Source: Methylopumilus sp009926035 (GTDB taxonomy: Bacteria > Pseudomonadota > Gammaproteobacteria > Burkholderiales > Methylophilaceae). From it: a stretch of DNA of 24,723 nt. Made by a program: the position numbers and the translations under genes. Location of the stretch: positions 1 to 24,723 of the forward strand of contig JBEANL010000011.1 of the NCBI GenBank assembly GCA_041165405.1. Reading direction: 5' to 3'. This document shows positions 15,056 to 23,584 of this stretch, piece by piece. Below the pieces are notes generated by a model. It had not been told where the DNA came from, did not search any database, and was given only the letters and a program-made list of their open reading frames with translations. Numbering within the stretch: the first letter of the stretch is position 1; each line of letters opens with the position of its first letter.

Positions 15056-15963
15056 TTTTTACTTCCAGTAAGCTTTAAAAAGACGTTTTCTAAATCCGAG
15101 TTGGTAAGCTCCATATCCAATATTTTAATTTTTGTTTTTTTTAATTCACTAATAATAAACTCTACTTCTGCTATCTCTTCAATTAAAAAACTGATTGAGT
15201 GATAATCTAAATTTTGCATAAACTTCTGAATGCTTATAGGAATTTTTTTACCTTTTAAATCTAAACGAAGATTTAAATTTTTTGCTGAGAAACGTTTTAA
15301 TAGGTTTTTTGTTTTATCTAATGCAACGATTTTGCCATGGTCCATCATAGCAATTCGACTACAGAGAGTTTCAGCTTCTTCTAGATAATGCGTAGTCAAA
15401 ACAATTGTGTGACCTTTTTGATTAAGTTTTTTGATGAATTGCCATAATCTTTTTCTAAGCTCTACATCCACACCTGCTGTCGGCTCATCTAAAACAATGA
15501 CTGGAGGCTTATGCACAAGGGCTTGGGCTATCAAGGCCCTCCTTTTCATGCCACCAGAAAGCATTCTCATATTAGTATTGGCTTTGTCTTTTAGATCTAG
15601 CTCTTCTATGACTTCATCAATCCAATCATCATTTTCTTGGCCTTTGCCAAAGTAGCCTGCTTGGAATCGAAGCATTTCACGAACATTAAAAAAAGGGTCA
15701 AATACTAATTCTTGGGGCACAATGCCAAGGGATCTTCTTGCATACTGATAATCTTGAGTAACATCATAGCCCATCACTTTAATCGAGCCTGAGGATGGTT
15801 TTGTAAGTCCTGCTAGAATATTAATAAGAGTTGATTTTCCAGCACCATTGGGACCTAAGAGTCCAAAAAATTCGCCCTCTTCTATAGTGAGATCAATACC
15901 TTTAAGCGCCTCTAATTTTCCGAAGTTCTTTTTAACACTCTTAAATACGATGGCTTTTTTCAT
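15052..15963 (-). CDS. yadG: ABC transporter ATP-binding protein (YadG-like)
   Basis: 303 residues. One nucleotide-binding domain with Walker A GPNGAGKST (37-45), Q-loop near VPQEL, signature LSGGMKRR (135-142), Walker B VIVLDE (155-160) and switch His192. About 90 C-terminal residues beyond the core (from about 215) are typical of the ABC-2 ATPase group. Partner of the overlapping permease. The 48-base gap upstream to mlaB contains a perfect 7-bp hairpin. Confidence 0.92.
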   Translation of the reverse strand: MKKAIVFKSVKKNFGKLEALKGIDLTIEEGEFFGLLGPNGAGKSTLINILAGLTKPSSGSIKVMGYDVTQDYQYARRSLGIVPQELVFDPFFNVREMLRFQAGYFGKGQENDDWIDEVIEELDLKDKANTNMRMLSGGMKRRALIAQALVHKPPVIVLDEPTAGVDVELRKRLWQFIKKLNQKGHTIVLTTHYLEEAETLCSRIAMMDHGKIVALDKTKNLLKRFSAKNLNLRLDLKGKKIPISIQKFMQNLDYHSISFLIEEIAEVEFIISELKKTKIKILDMELTNSDLENVFLKLTGSKK

Positions 15964-15978
15964 AGGTATGAATGCAGC

Positions 15979-15998
15979 AAGTTTCTTAAATGAAACTT
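15979..15998. repeat. Inverted repeat between mlaB and yadG
   Basis: AAGTTTC and GAAACTT form a perfect 7-bp stem around a 6-base loop. No T-run follows on either strand, so it is not a standard intrinsic terminator. It begins 14 bases after the mlaB stop and ends 15 bases before the yadG ATG; it could be a processing or stabilising hairpin or an operator half-site pair. Confidence 0.5.
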
Positions 15999-16011
15999 AT
16001 GGTTGCAAAAT

Positions 16012-16296
16012 TTAATGAAGGGAAGATACTAAATCTTCCACTCCATATAATTTCGCTAGGCTATTTAAATTTTTAGGTAAATTTCTAAAAATAAACTGTG
16101 ATTGTGTTTTTTTAGCTTGCCTTTGCAATTCAAAAATTAAACTTAACGTTGATGTGTCTATTGAAGTTACTCTTGAGAAATCAATCGTCGTTTTTTTGTC
16201 TAATTTTTGTTTGTTAATTAAATCAATAACAGTCGGAATCTTTTCAATTGTAAGATCACCACTTAACTGCCATTGATTTTTATCAAAACTAATCAT
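16012..16296 (-). CDS. mlaB: STAS-domain protein MlaB
   Basis: 94 residues of a STAS fold, with KKTTIDFSRVTSIDTSTLSLIFELQRQ, where the DTST segment is the site that contacts the ATPase. In the Mla ABC transporter, MlaB binds MlaF and is needed for its stability and activity. The ATG overlaps the mlaC stop (ATGA). Sequence similarity among STAS proteins is low, so the name rests partly on position after mlaFEDC. Confidence 0.9.
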   Translation of the reverse strand: MISFDKNQWQLSGDLTIEKIPTVIDLINKQKLDKKTTIDFSRVTSIDTSTLSLIFELQRQAKKTQSQFIFRNLPKNLNSLAKLYGVEDLVSSLH

Positions 16297-16907
16297 TTAT
16301 TTGCTGTCGCTTTACCGAAGTCAGCATTTTTTTCAGCAAGTTTTGTAATAAGAGAGGCTATACCATTTTGTTTTATTTCATTACCAAATTGACCACGATA
16401 GTTCGTGACTAAACTAACGCCCTCAATAATAATATCAAAAACTCTCCAAGAACTACCATCTTTCTCTAGCATGTAATCTATAGGTAAAGGAGGGGCTCCG
16501 GACTGCAGAATTTCTGTTCTCACCAATACTTCCTCGTCTGACGGTTGGAATCGGGTTGGTTTATAGTTTAAGGTTTGATCTTTAAACTTTAACAATGCAC
16601 TGCCATAAGTTTTAATAATCATTAATCTAAATTCTTTTTTAAAAGCTTCCTGCTCTTCTTTTGAAGCGGCTGGCCATGCTTTACCAAGAACAAGTTTAGA
16701 AATTCGATCAAAATCAAAATAAGGAAGTATTTTTTCTTCAGTAATTTTGTATGCCTTTTCTTTATTGCCCGCTTTTAAATCTTTATCTGTTTTTAAAATT
16801 TCAAAAACCTCATCAGCTATCTTCTTAACGAAAAGGTCTGGAGCCTCTGCAGCAGACACAGTTATCGACATTACCAATGCTAGAATAATTAATAGAAACT
16901 TCTTCAT
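16293..16907 (-). CDS. mlaC: Periplasmic phospholipid-binding protein MlaC
   Basis: 204 residues: a signal peptide (about 1-19, MKKFLLIILALVMSITVSA-AEA) and a Tol-Tol-Ttg2 (MlaC) domain with YFDFDRISKLVLGKAWPAAS and a GVSLVTNYRGQF segment. It shuttles phospholipids across the periplasm between the outer-membrane MlaA complex and the inner-membrane MlaFEDB complex. It lies 24 bases after mlaD; mlaA is not in this window. Confidence 0.95.
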   Translation of the reverse strand: MKKFLLIILALVMSITVSAAEAPDLFVKKIADEVFEILKTDKDLKAGNKEKAYKITEEKILPYFDFDRISKLVLGKAWPAASKEEQEAFKKEFRLMIIKTYGSALLKFKDQTLNYKPTRFQPSDEEVLVRTEILQSGAPPLPIDYMLEKDGSSWRVFDIIIEGVSLVTNYRGQFGNEIKQNGIASLITKLAEKNADFGKATANK

Positions 16908-16931
16908 AGCTTTAAAATCCTTTTAAAAAAA

Positions 16932-17399
16932 TTATTTTTTAGGCTCGTCAGTAGCTTTATTATATAAAAACTGACTGATAAGCTTTTCCAACACAACTGC
17001 ATCTTGTGTTTTAGATATACGATCTCCTTCTTTTAAAAAATGATCGTCACCGCCCGGCTCCAGGCTAATATATTGTTCTCCTAATAAGCCCGATGTATAA
17101 ATATTTGCGAAAGTATCCTTAGGAAAAGGATATCTTTTATCTATTTTTAGAGTTACGACTGCTTGATAAGCTTTAGTATCAAATTTGATGTTATCAATTC
17201 GACCCACAACGACGCCTGAACTTTTAACTGGCGCTCTTGGTTTAAGGCCGCCAATATTTTCATAGTTTGCTGTAACCATGTAAGTTTCTCCCAGAGTATT
17301 ACTCGTGAGATTACCAACTTTCATAGCTAAACCCATAAGCGCTGCGATTCCAGTTGCAACAAATAAACCTACCCAAATATCTAAAGTTGTTTTATCCAT
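16932..17399 (-). CDS. mlaD: MCE-domain protein MlaD
   Basis: 155 residues: an N-terminal membrane helix (DIWVGLFVATGIAALMGLAM) and one MCE domain from about residue 38 to 118 (YENIGGLKPRAPVKSSGVVV to YISLEPGG). MlaD hexamers sit on the periplasmic face of the inner membrane and bind phospholipid. Complete but on the short side for the family, with only a brief C-terminal extension. It starts 18 bases after mlaE. Confidence 0.95.
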   Translation of the reverse strand: MDKTTLDIWVGLFVATGIAALMGLAMKVGNLTSNTLGETYMVTANYENIGGLKPRAPVKSSGVVVGRIDNIKFDTKAYQAVVTLKIDKRYPFPKDTFANIYTSGLLGEQYISLEPGGDDHFLKEGDRISKTQDAVVLEKLISQFLYNKATDEPKK

Positions 17400-17417
17400 A
17401 ATGGCTCCAATCGCATA

Positions 17418-18206
17418 TTAATACGACATCATAAACGAAGTTAAAATAAAATCTAACCCTAAAACAGCAAGTGAAGAAGTGACTACTGTCCTTGTAGTAG
17501 CTCGACTTACCCCTTCCGCTGTTGGGGGGGCATCATAACCTTCATAAAGTGCAATAATCGTACATGCAATCCCAAATACGAGACTCTTAATCAATCCATT
17601 AATCACGTCAAATTTAAAATCAACATTCACATTCATTTGTGACCAAAATGCGCCATGATCTACACCAATAATAGGCACTGCAACTAAATAGCCTCCCATG
17701 ACACCTACCATTGAGAAAATCGAAGCTAGAATCGGCATTGAAATAGCACCAGCCCAAAATCTCGGAGCAATAATTCTAGCAATTGGGCTTATAGCCATCA
17801 TTTCCATAGCAGATAATTGCTCAGTGGCTTTCATTAAACCAATTTCAGCAGTAATTGCGGTTCCCGCTCTTCCTGCAAATAAAAGCGCAGTAACAACTGG
17901 GCCAAGCTCTCTTAATAAGGCTAAGGCAACTAAGACGCCAATAGATTCTGAAGAGCCATACTTTTGTAATGTGTAATAACCTTGTAGGCCCAACACCATA
18001 CCTACAAAAAAAGCAGATACTACAATAATAATTATGGACATCACACCAGTGAAGTAAATTTCACGAATCATTAAATGAATTCGTCTAAAGCTTTCACCTG
18101 AATAAATTAAAGTTAGTAAAAATAATCTTGTAGCTGACCCTAAGCGCCAAATTCTTGAAGTAACTTGATTGCCTATATTGCTTAAAATTTTGAAAATTGG
18201 ATTCAT
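17418..18206 (-). CDS. mlaE: Mla ABC transporter permease MlaE
   Basis: 262 residues of the MlaE/YrbE permease family, about five to six membrane segments, with the conserved ALLFAGRAGTAITAEIGLMKATEQLSAME block (about residues 112-140) that contacts the ATPase. Inner-membrane core of the phospholipid transporter. Three bases separate its ATG from the mlaF stop. Confidence 0.96.
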   Translation of the reverse strand: MNPIFKILSNIGNQVTSRIWRLGSATRLFLLTLIYSGESFRRIHLMIREIYFTGVMSIIIIVVSAFFVGMVLGLQGYYTLQKYGSSESIGVLVALALLRELGPVVTALLFAGRAGTAITAEIGLMKATEQLSAMEMMAISPIARIIAPRFWAGAISMPILASIFSMVGVMGGYLVAVPIIGVDHGAFWSQMNVNVDFKFDVINGLIKSLVFGIACTIIALYEGYDAPPTAEGVSRATTRTVVTSSLAVLGLDFILTSFMMSY

Positions 18207-18209
18207 AAA

Positions 18210-19013
18210 TTAAATGGGCTCGTAAATATCTTTTTTATAGCTAGGGGCCTTGTAATGAAATGGAACTGGTCCATCTTTCTCCCCATGCACGAATTGATGA
18301 ACAAAAGGAAGTTTTGATTTTGACAATTCTTTAGGTGTGCCTTCAGCAGCTACTTTGCCATCCGCAACAAAGTAAATATAGTCTGCAAAAGAAAAAGCTT
18401 CTTCTACATCGTGAGTCACGATAATTGAAGTTGCTCCCAATGCATCATTGAGCGTTCTGATTAGATCACAAATGACTGCCATAGAAATAGGATCTAATCC
18501 AGCAAAAGGCTCGTCATACATAATAATATCGGGGTCTAATGCAATAGCTCTTGCAAGTGCTACTCGTCTTGCCATCCCCCCTGAGAGCTCAGTAGACATA
18601 AGTTTATGTGCGCCTCTTAAGCCAACCGCATTAAGCTTCATAAGAACCAAATCGCGAATCATGCTTTCTGGTAATTTTGTATGTTCACGCATTGGAAATG
18701 CCACATTATCAAATACGGACAAGTCAGTAAAAAGAGCGCCGTGCTGGAAAAGCATGCCCATTTTTCTTCGCAATTCATAAATGCCCTGTCTATCTTGTTT
18801 GTGAACAATCTTGCCATCCACAGTCACTTGACCAGCTTTAGGTTTTACTTGACCACCTATTAAACGAAGAATAGTTGTTTTACCGCAACCGCTTCCACCC
18901 ATGATAGCTGTGACTTTACCGCGAGGAAAAACCATACTGATATCTTTATGAAGCATAAGATTGCCGTAGCCAAAAGATAGGTTTTTAATTTCGACTATAT
19001 TTTTTTGGGTCAT
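18210..19013 (-). CDS. mlaF: Mla ABC transporter ATPase MlaF
   Basis: 267 residues. Walker A GGSGCGKTT (39-47), Q-loop LFQHGALF, signature LSGGMARR (143-150), Walker B IIMYDE (163-168), and the switch histidine in IVTHDVEEA. First gene of the mlaFEDCB run. It follows ccsA by 38 bases; that gap has no convincing promoter, though TAGAAT is a possible -10. No ribosome binding site is evident before the ATG. Confidence 0.96.
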   Translation of the reverse strand: MTQKNIVEIKNLSFGYGNLMLHKDISMVFPRGKVTAIMGGSGCGKTTILRLIGGQVKPKAGQVTVDGKIVHKQDRQGIYELRRKMGMLFQHGALFTDLSVFDNVAFPMREHTKLPESMIRDLVLMKLNAVGLRGAHKLMSTELSGGMARRVALARAIALDPDIIMYDEPFAGLDPISMAVICDLIRTLNDALGATSIIVTHDVEEAFSFADYIYFVADGKVAAEGTPKELSKSKLPFVHQFVHGEKDGPVPFHYKAPSYKKDIYEPI

Positions 19014-19051
19014 ATTTAAATATGAATATTAAACGTACATTCTACATGGAA

Positions 19052-20185
19052 TTAAAGTTCACCATATGAATGCAGTCCCGATAAAAACATATTGACACCT
19101 AAAAAAGCAAAGGTAGTAATAACGAGCCCAATCACTGCCCACCAAGCCAAAATAGAGCCTCTTAGACCTTTAACGATTCGGTAATGGAGCCAAGCTGCAT
19201 AATTTAACCAAACGATTAGTGCCCATGTTTCTTTTGGGTCCCATGACCAATAACCACCCCAAGCTTCTGCTGCCCATATGGCACCTAATATCGTTGCGAT
19301 TGTAAAAAATATAAATCCGATTGCTATAGATTTATAAATAAGGTCATCAAGTACAGCTAATTTTGGCAAATAAGAAGTTAGTATTTTTTTGCCTGAAAAT
19401 AAGTAAGCAACCGATACCATAGCTGCTAATGAAAATGATCCATATCCTATGAAATTAGCAGGCACATGTATTTTCATCCAGTAAGACTGAAGAGCGGGCA
19501 CAAGAGGCTGAACACCATCTGCATGCCGATCAAATGTGTACCATAAAATAAATCCTACAGCCGCATTAATGACAATCAATACAAAAGCGCCTAATTTTTT
19601 TGTATTAAACCTTTCTTCGTAAAATAAATATAGAAGGGAGGTAATTAAACAAAATAAAACAAATACCTCGTATAGGTTACTGATTGGAATATGACCAATA
19701 TCAAGACCCAATAAATAAGATTCATACCATCTGACAAGTAATCCAATGAAACCAAACAAAACTGCTACAAACGTGAACGAGGAGGCAATATTATCTATTA
19801 AATTATTTTTTGTAAGAAGACCTAGCCAATAGAGTAAAAGTGAAAGCACAAAAAAAACATTCATCCACATAATTGCTGATTGACTTGCTATTAAATATTT
19901 TAATAAAAAGATTTGCTCATTATTAGCTAAAACGCCTTGATATAAATGAATCGCGAAAAGACTAATCACAAAAACCAAAATCGTAATTTTTTTAAAATTA
20001 TTCCATTTCCAACCAAGCCATGAAAAAAATCCAACACTTCCAAATAAAATTACTTTTTCATAAACATCCATATAACTATGGAATGTTTTCAGTGCATACA
20101 AGGCACCGCCTAATAAAAAAGCAAGATAAAAAACATTAAATGTTTGAAATGTCGCTTTAGAAGATTTAAATAATTTATTGAACAT
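19052..20185 (-). CDS. ccsA: Cytochrome c synthase subunit CcsA (WWD domain)
   Basis: 377 residues, about eight or more membrane helices. The tryptophan-rich WWD haem-handling motif is at about 304-325 (WAAEAWGGYWSWDPKETWAL), with flanking PISNLYEVF and a conserved His240. It works with ResB to attach haem to apocytochromes in System II maturation. Databases often call this protein CcsB; here ccsA denotes the WWD subunit. It lies 10 bases after resB. Likely clients in this window are cytochrome c1 and c4. Confidence 0.95.
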   Translation of the reverse strand: MFNKLFKSSKATFQTFNVFYLAFLLGGALYALKTFHSYMDVYEKVILFGSVGFFSWLGWKWNNFKKITILVFVISLFAIHLYQGVLANNEQIFLLKYLIASQSAIMWMNVFFVLSLLLYWLGLLTKNNLIDNIASSFTFVAVLFGFIGLLVRWYESYLLGLDIGHIPISNLYEVFVLFCLITSLLYLFYEERFNTKKLGAFVLIVINAAVGFILWYTFDRHADGVQPLVPALQSYWMKIHVPANFIGYGSFSLAAMVSVAYLFSGKKILTSYLPKLAVLDDLIYKSIAIGFIFFTIATILGAIWAAEAWGGYWSWDPKETWALIVWLNYAAWLHYRIVKGLRGSILAWWAVIGLVITTFAFLGVNMFLSGLHSYGEL

Positions 20186-20195
20186 ATTTCACCTA

Positions 20196-22136
20196 TTATT
20201 GAATGATTTTCTTAATTTCTTGAATTAATTTCTTGAAGTCATTTTCAAAATCTATATTCTTACGATTAGAGCTTAAAGCAAGTATAACGCCCCCTTTTGC
20301 TTTTATAAGCAACCATAATTTTCTTTCATGTAAATAAATCATTGAAAAAATACCAAGCACTAAACTTAAGGACCCAAGATAAACCCAAAATTGGCCAGGC
20401 GATTTAGTCAATTGGAGTCCGCTAGCTTCTTTTTGTTCATAACTTGTTAATTCAAAGTAATAAGGAGCTCCGTAAAAAAATAAATCACTATAAGCATTTA
20501 ATGCATCTTGTATAAATATGATTCGGGTTTGATTGAGATCTTTATCTGCCAAATTAAATCTAGCTTTATAAATCTCACTTGATGCAATATCAATAATTTT
20601 TAAGTAAGTTTGTACTGCTTTTTCTTTTTCATTAGCTGGAATATTTTTATCTATATTTTCAGCAATATTTGAAAATCCTCCTTGCCCAAATAAAGCCATT
20701 AATTTATTAACACTCTTTTCAAATGATTCTTTAACTTCATTATTTTTATCTATATTACTCGTTGATTGATTGGCTATTTTTTTTGCAACAGATTCAATCA
20801 GTGTTTTATTTTGAAGAGCATCTTTAAACACCATAAAGTCATGTATTGAGCCTTTTGCATCTGCAGGGATTTTTAAGTATTTGAAATCTTCTTGCGGCGA
20901 TTCTCTCATGCCACTTATAAAGAATGAACGTCCTTCAATTGGCATGGCATATTGATATGAAAGGTATTCACGAGCCTGTCCTGAGTTATTCCTAACCTTG
21001 TAAGTGACGCTTGGACCTACATTTCTAGGTTTTTCTTTTTCGCCCTCTTTTAAATGTAATACATTAAATTTTTTAAAATCATTAAACTCGTATGTGATTT
21101 GATCTTTATCTAATTTGACTTTATCAAAAATCTTTCCATCTATTTTTTGAGTAAAGTTAGAATTCAATAGGCTTCGCAAATTAATGTTTAGCTTTGTGCC
21201 TCCATCTTGAAAATCTGATTGATATATTGTTATACCTTTATAGGTAAAAGGATGATTAACGCTAATTGTTTTTGTTATATCCTGAGAAAGTTCAGGATCG
21301 GAAATTACCAAATCACTTTCAAAGGATTTTGGCATACCTGTTGAATAATGATTAATTCTAAAATCTTTTAGGGTTATTTTAAAAGGCAAATCTTGAACAA
21401 GGTATCCATCTTTCATTCTGACAAATGCAACATTGTCTGAAGAGCCCTCAGCAAGTGTCATATTTGCTCTAAATGAGGTATTGCTCACACTTAATCTACT
21501 TGCTTCTGGAACCTTTGAAGCTGGCATATCTAATGTTTCAATTTTTTTATAGCCTAATAATTCTTGAGCTTTAAAAATCAGATTGCCATCCAATAACCCG
21601 CCTAAGCAAATTATTACTACTCCAATATGCGTCAAAATATAACCTAAGCGCTGGTAGTTTCCCTTCTTGGCAACAATTAAAAAATCGCCATTTTCTTTCG
21701 ATTTCTCTTTTACCTTATATTTAGTTTGATTTAAATAATGAAGAATTTTTGAAGTATTCACATGCCTATTATTTTTTATAACAAGATGATGTGTGAATGA
21801 TAAAAGTGATTTTTCCTCTAAAGAATCTTTAAATACTGAAAAGTCCTTAAGAATTGCTGGTGTATTTTTAGTAATACAAAGCGTTGTAGATAAAACCAAA
21901 AAAAGAAGAATTATTAAAAACCAAATGCTGTGATATACATCGTAAAGACCAATTTTTTCAAAATATTCAAACCAAAATTGGCCTAATTTAATAATGTAGT
22001 TCTCATAGGGCTCATTCTGCTTAAGCATTGTTCCTATGATTGATGCAATGCCCAAAAATACAAGCATCGACACCGCGAAGCTCATTGAGCTTAGCAATTG
22101 ATTTATTTTTTTGGAATTAATTGTCGAAGATTTCAA
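20196..22136 (-). CDS. resB: Cytochrome c biogenesis protein ResB (Ccs1)
   Basis: 646 residues: three N-terminal membrane helices (about 17-37, 66-86, 166-186), a large periplasmic domain, and a fourth helix near 583-603. The N-terminus SSMSFAVSMLVFLGIASIIGT is typical of ResB. Partner of CcsA. The start codon is TTG (22134-22136): an in-frame stop lies three codons upstream, and the first in-frame ATG is codon 18, just before helix 1, so ATG at 22085 is the alternative start. A 16-bp palindrome lies just upstream. Confidence 0.92.
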   Translation of the reverse strand: MKSSTINSKKINQLLSSMSFAVSMLVFLGIASIIGTMLKQNEPYENYIIKLGQFWFEYFEKIGLYDVYHSIWFLIILLFLVLSTTLCITKNTPAILKDFSVFKDSLEEKSLLSFTHHLVIKNNRHVNTSKILHYLNQTKYKVKEKSKENGDFLIVAKKGNYQRLGYILTHIGVVIICLGGLLDGNLIFKAQELLGYKKIETLDMPASKVPEASRLSVSNTSFRANMTLAEGSSDNVAFVRMKDGYLVQDLPFKITLKDFRINHYSTGMPKSFESDLVISDPELSQDITKTISVNHPFTYKGITIYQSDFQDGGTKLNINLRSLLNSNFTQKIDGKIFDKVKLDKDQITYEFNDFKKFNVLHLKEGEKEKPRNVGPSVTYKVRNNSGQAREYLSYQYAMPIEGRSFFISGMRESPQEDFKYLKIPADAKGSIHDFMVFKDALQNKTLIESVAKKIANQSTSNIDKNNEVKESFEKSVNKLMALFGQGGFSNIAENIDKNIPANEKEKAVQTYLKIIDIASSEIYKARFNLADKDLNQTRIIFIQDALNAYSDLFFYGAPYYFELTSYEQKEASGLQLTKSPGQFWVYLGSLSLVLGIFSMIYLHERKLWLLIKAKGGVILALSSNRKNIDFENDFKKLIQEIKKIIQ

Positions 22137-22142
22137 AATAAC

Positions 22143-22158
22143 TCATTTTTAAAAATGA
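22143..22158. repeat. 16-bp perfect palindrome upstream of resB
   Basis: TCATTTTTAAAAATGA reads the same on both strands and ends six bases before the resB TTG codon. It may be an operator, a small hairpin affecting resB translation, or chance in AT-rich DNA. Confidence 0.4.
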
Positions 22159-22173
22159 AAAGGTCTGACTAGG

Positions 22174-22194
22174 AAAACTGCAAGGAAGTTGCAG
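22174..22194 (-). terminator. Possible weak terminator after cytochrome c4
   Basis: On the minus strand CTGCAA-CTTCC-TTGCAG forms a 6-bp stem with a 5-base loop, followed by TTTT. It begins about 30 bases after the cytochrome c4 stop. The stem is short and the T-run brief, so it would only partly end transcription before resB. Confidence 0.45.
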
Positions 22195-22225
22195 CAATTA
22201 TGCTTAATACGCAAGTTAAAATGAC

Positions 22226-22840
22226 TTATCTTAAACCTTGAATGTAATCTGCTACTGCTTCCATTTCTTGATCAGTTAATTTAGTAGCAATGGTTCGCAT
22301 TACTTTTGCTTCATCATTTGCTCGAGTACCGAGTCTAAACTGTCTTAATTGATTTAAAACATACTCTGTGTGTTGGCCTCCTAAACGTGGATATTTAACA
22401 GGAAGACCATCGCCTGAAGGTCCATGGCAAGAAGCACAGGCTGGCAGGCCATTGGCCTGGATACCTGCACGATAAATTTTTTCGCCTAAAGACCCCGCAC
22501 CATTTGTTTTAGCTTGCCCTAAATTTAATGTTTGTTTAGAAAAGTATTCTGCCACCGCATGCATGTCAGCATCTGATAACATTGCTGCCATTCCAGACAT
22601 TACTGCGTTTGCGCGATCACCAGATTTAAAATTTATTAATTGTTTGTAAAGATATTCTGCGTGTTGTCCTGCTAATTTTGGATTGGCACTAATAATGCTA
22701 TTACCATCAATTGCGTGACATGCTGCGCATACACTCCCAACTGCTTGAGGTGGGTTTTTATGCTCTATCGTTGCAGAAATTGCTGTACTTGCAATTAAAA
22801 ATGACAAGATGAGAATAAAAAAAACATTTCGACCACTCAT
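22226..22840 (-). CDS. Dihaem cytochrome c4
   Basis: 204 residues from the start chosen here (MSGRNVFFILIL). Signal peptide about 1-23, then two cytochrome c domains with haem sites CAACH (38-42) and CASCH (135-139), and the repeated GQHAEYLYKQL / GQHTEYVLNQL segments of class I c4. It is a periplasmic electron carrier between bc1 and terminal oxidases. An ATG five codons upstream (22855) has no ribosome binding site, while the chosen ATG has GGAG nine bases before it (22850-22853). It is divergent from engB and precedes resB/ccsA. Confidence 0.93.
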   Translation of the reverse strand: MSGRNVFFILILSFLIASTAISATIEHKNPPQAVGSVCAACHAIDGNSIISANPKLAGQHAEYLYKQLINFKSGDRANAVMSGMAAMLSDADMHAVAEYFSKQTLNLGQAKTNGAGSLGEKIYRAGIQANGLPACASCHGPSGDGLPVKYPRLGGQHTEYVLNQLRQFRLGTRANDEAKVMRTIATKLTDQEMEAVADYIQGLR

Positions 22841-22945
22841 TGCAGAAAGCTCCATATATAAAGTATGTTCAAGTGGTACATTTTATCTAAAATCCTATTC
22901 TCGTGATAGCATTTTGATTGGATTGAACAGGTTTAGGTAAAGCGC
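22841..22945. promoter_or_regulatory. Divergent control region between cytochrome c4 and engB
   Basis: About 105 bases separate the two divergent starts and must contain both promoters. GGAG at 22850-22853 serves cytochrome c4 and AGGT about seven bases before the engB ATG may serve engB. AT-rich hexamers (TAAAAT on the minus strand; TTGATT and TTGAAC on the plus strand) are present, but no well-spaced -35/-10 pair stands out on either strand. Confidence 0.4.
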
Positions 22946-23584
22946 ATGGCTATTTTTAAAAACGCATCATATTTTATATCTGCTCACCATTTAAGTGATT
23001 TGCCTCCTCCTACTGGGATTGAAATTGCCTTTGCAGGAAGATCAAACGCGGGAAAATCTAGCGCTATTAATACGCTTGCAAATCATAATCGCCTTGCTTT
23101 TGTAAGTAAGCAGCCTGGGCGAACCCAGCTTATTAATTTCTTTTCTCTTGGCGAGAATCGGTTCTTGGTAGATTTACCAGGTTATGGTTATGCCAAAGTA
23201 CCCCAAGCGATTAAAGATCATTGGCAAAAAACTTTAGCCACTTATCTATCTGAGCGCTCTTGTCTCTTTGGTCTTGTTTTGGTTATGGATATTAGACATC
23301 CACTCACGCCTCTTGATCAACAAATGCTAGAGTGGTTTTCGTTAAATAAAAAACCTATTCATATTTTATTAACTAAGGCAGATAAGCTTTCTCGTGAGGC
23401 TTCTCATAAAACACTTCATGCTGTTCAAAAAGAAATTAATGAAAAGTGGGGATCAACTCTTGGGATTGAATGCACAGTTCAGCTTTTTTCAAGCTTAAAA
23501 AAACAGGGTGCCGATGATGCTGAAACCATCATTGGAAAATGGCTAAATACGCCTATAGATCATGTCCCAAACTCGATAGCCTAA
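22946..23584 (+). CDS. engB: Ribosome biogenesis GTPase EngB (YsxC/YihA)
   Basis: 212 residues, a single TRAFAC GTPase domain: G1 GRSNAGKS (31-38), switch I with T60 in QPGRTQ, G3 DLPGY (76-80), G4 TKAD (143-146), and G5 SSLKK. It acts in late assembly of the 50S subunit. It is the only plus-strand gene in the window and lies divergent from cytochrome c4, as in many proteobacteria. Its last 42 bases overlap the end of convergent trmB. Confidence 0.97.
   Translation: MAIFKNASYFISAHHLSDLPPPTGIEIAFAGRSNAGKSSAINTLANHNRLAFVSKQPGRTQLINFFSLGENRFLVDLPGYGYAKVPQAIKDHWQKTLATYLSERSCLFGLVLVMDIRHPLTPLDQQMLEWFSLNKKPIHILLTKADKLSREASHKTLHAVQKEINEKWGSTLGIECTVQLFSSLKKQGADDAETIIGKWLNTPIDHVPNSIA

Noticed and set aside
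15431..18863. Plus-strand open frames opposite yadG, mlaE and mlaF (60-110 codons)
   Set aside because: They mirror the conserved ATPase and permease regions; no initiation signals or domains are seen.
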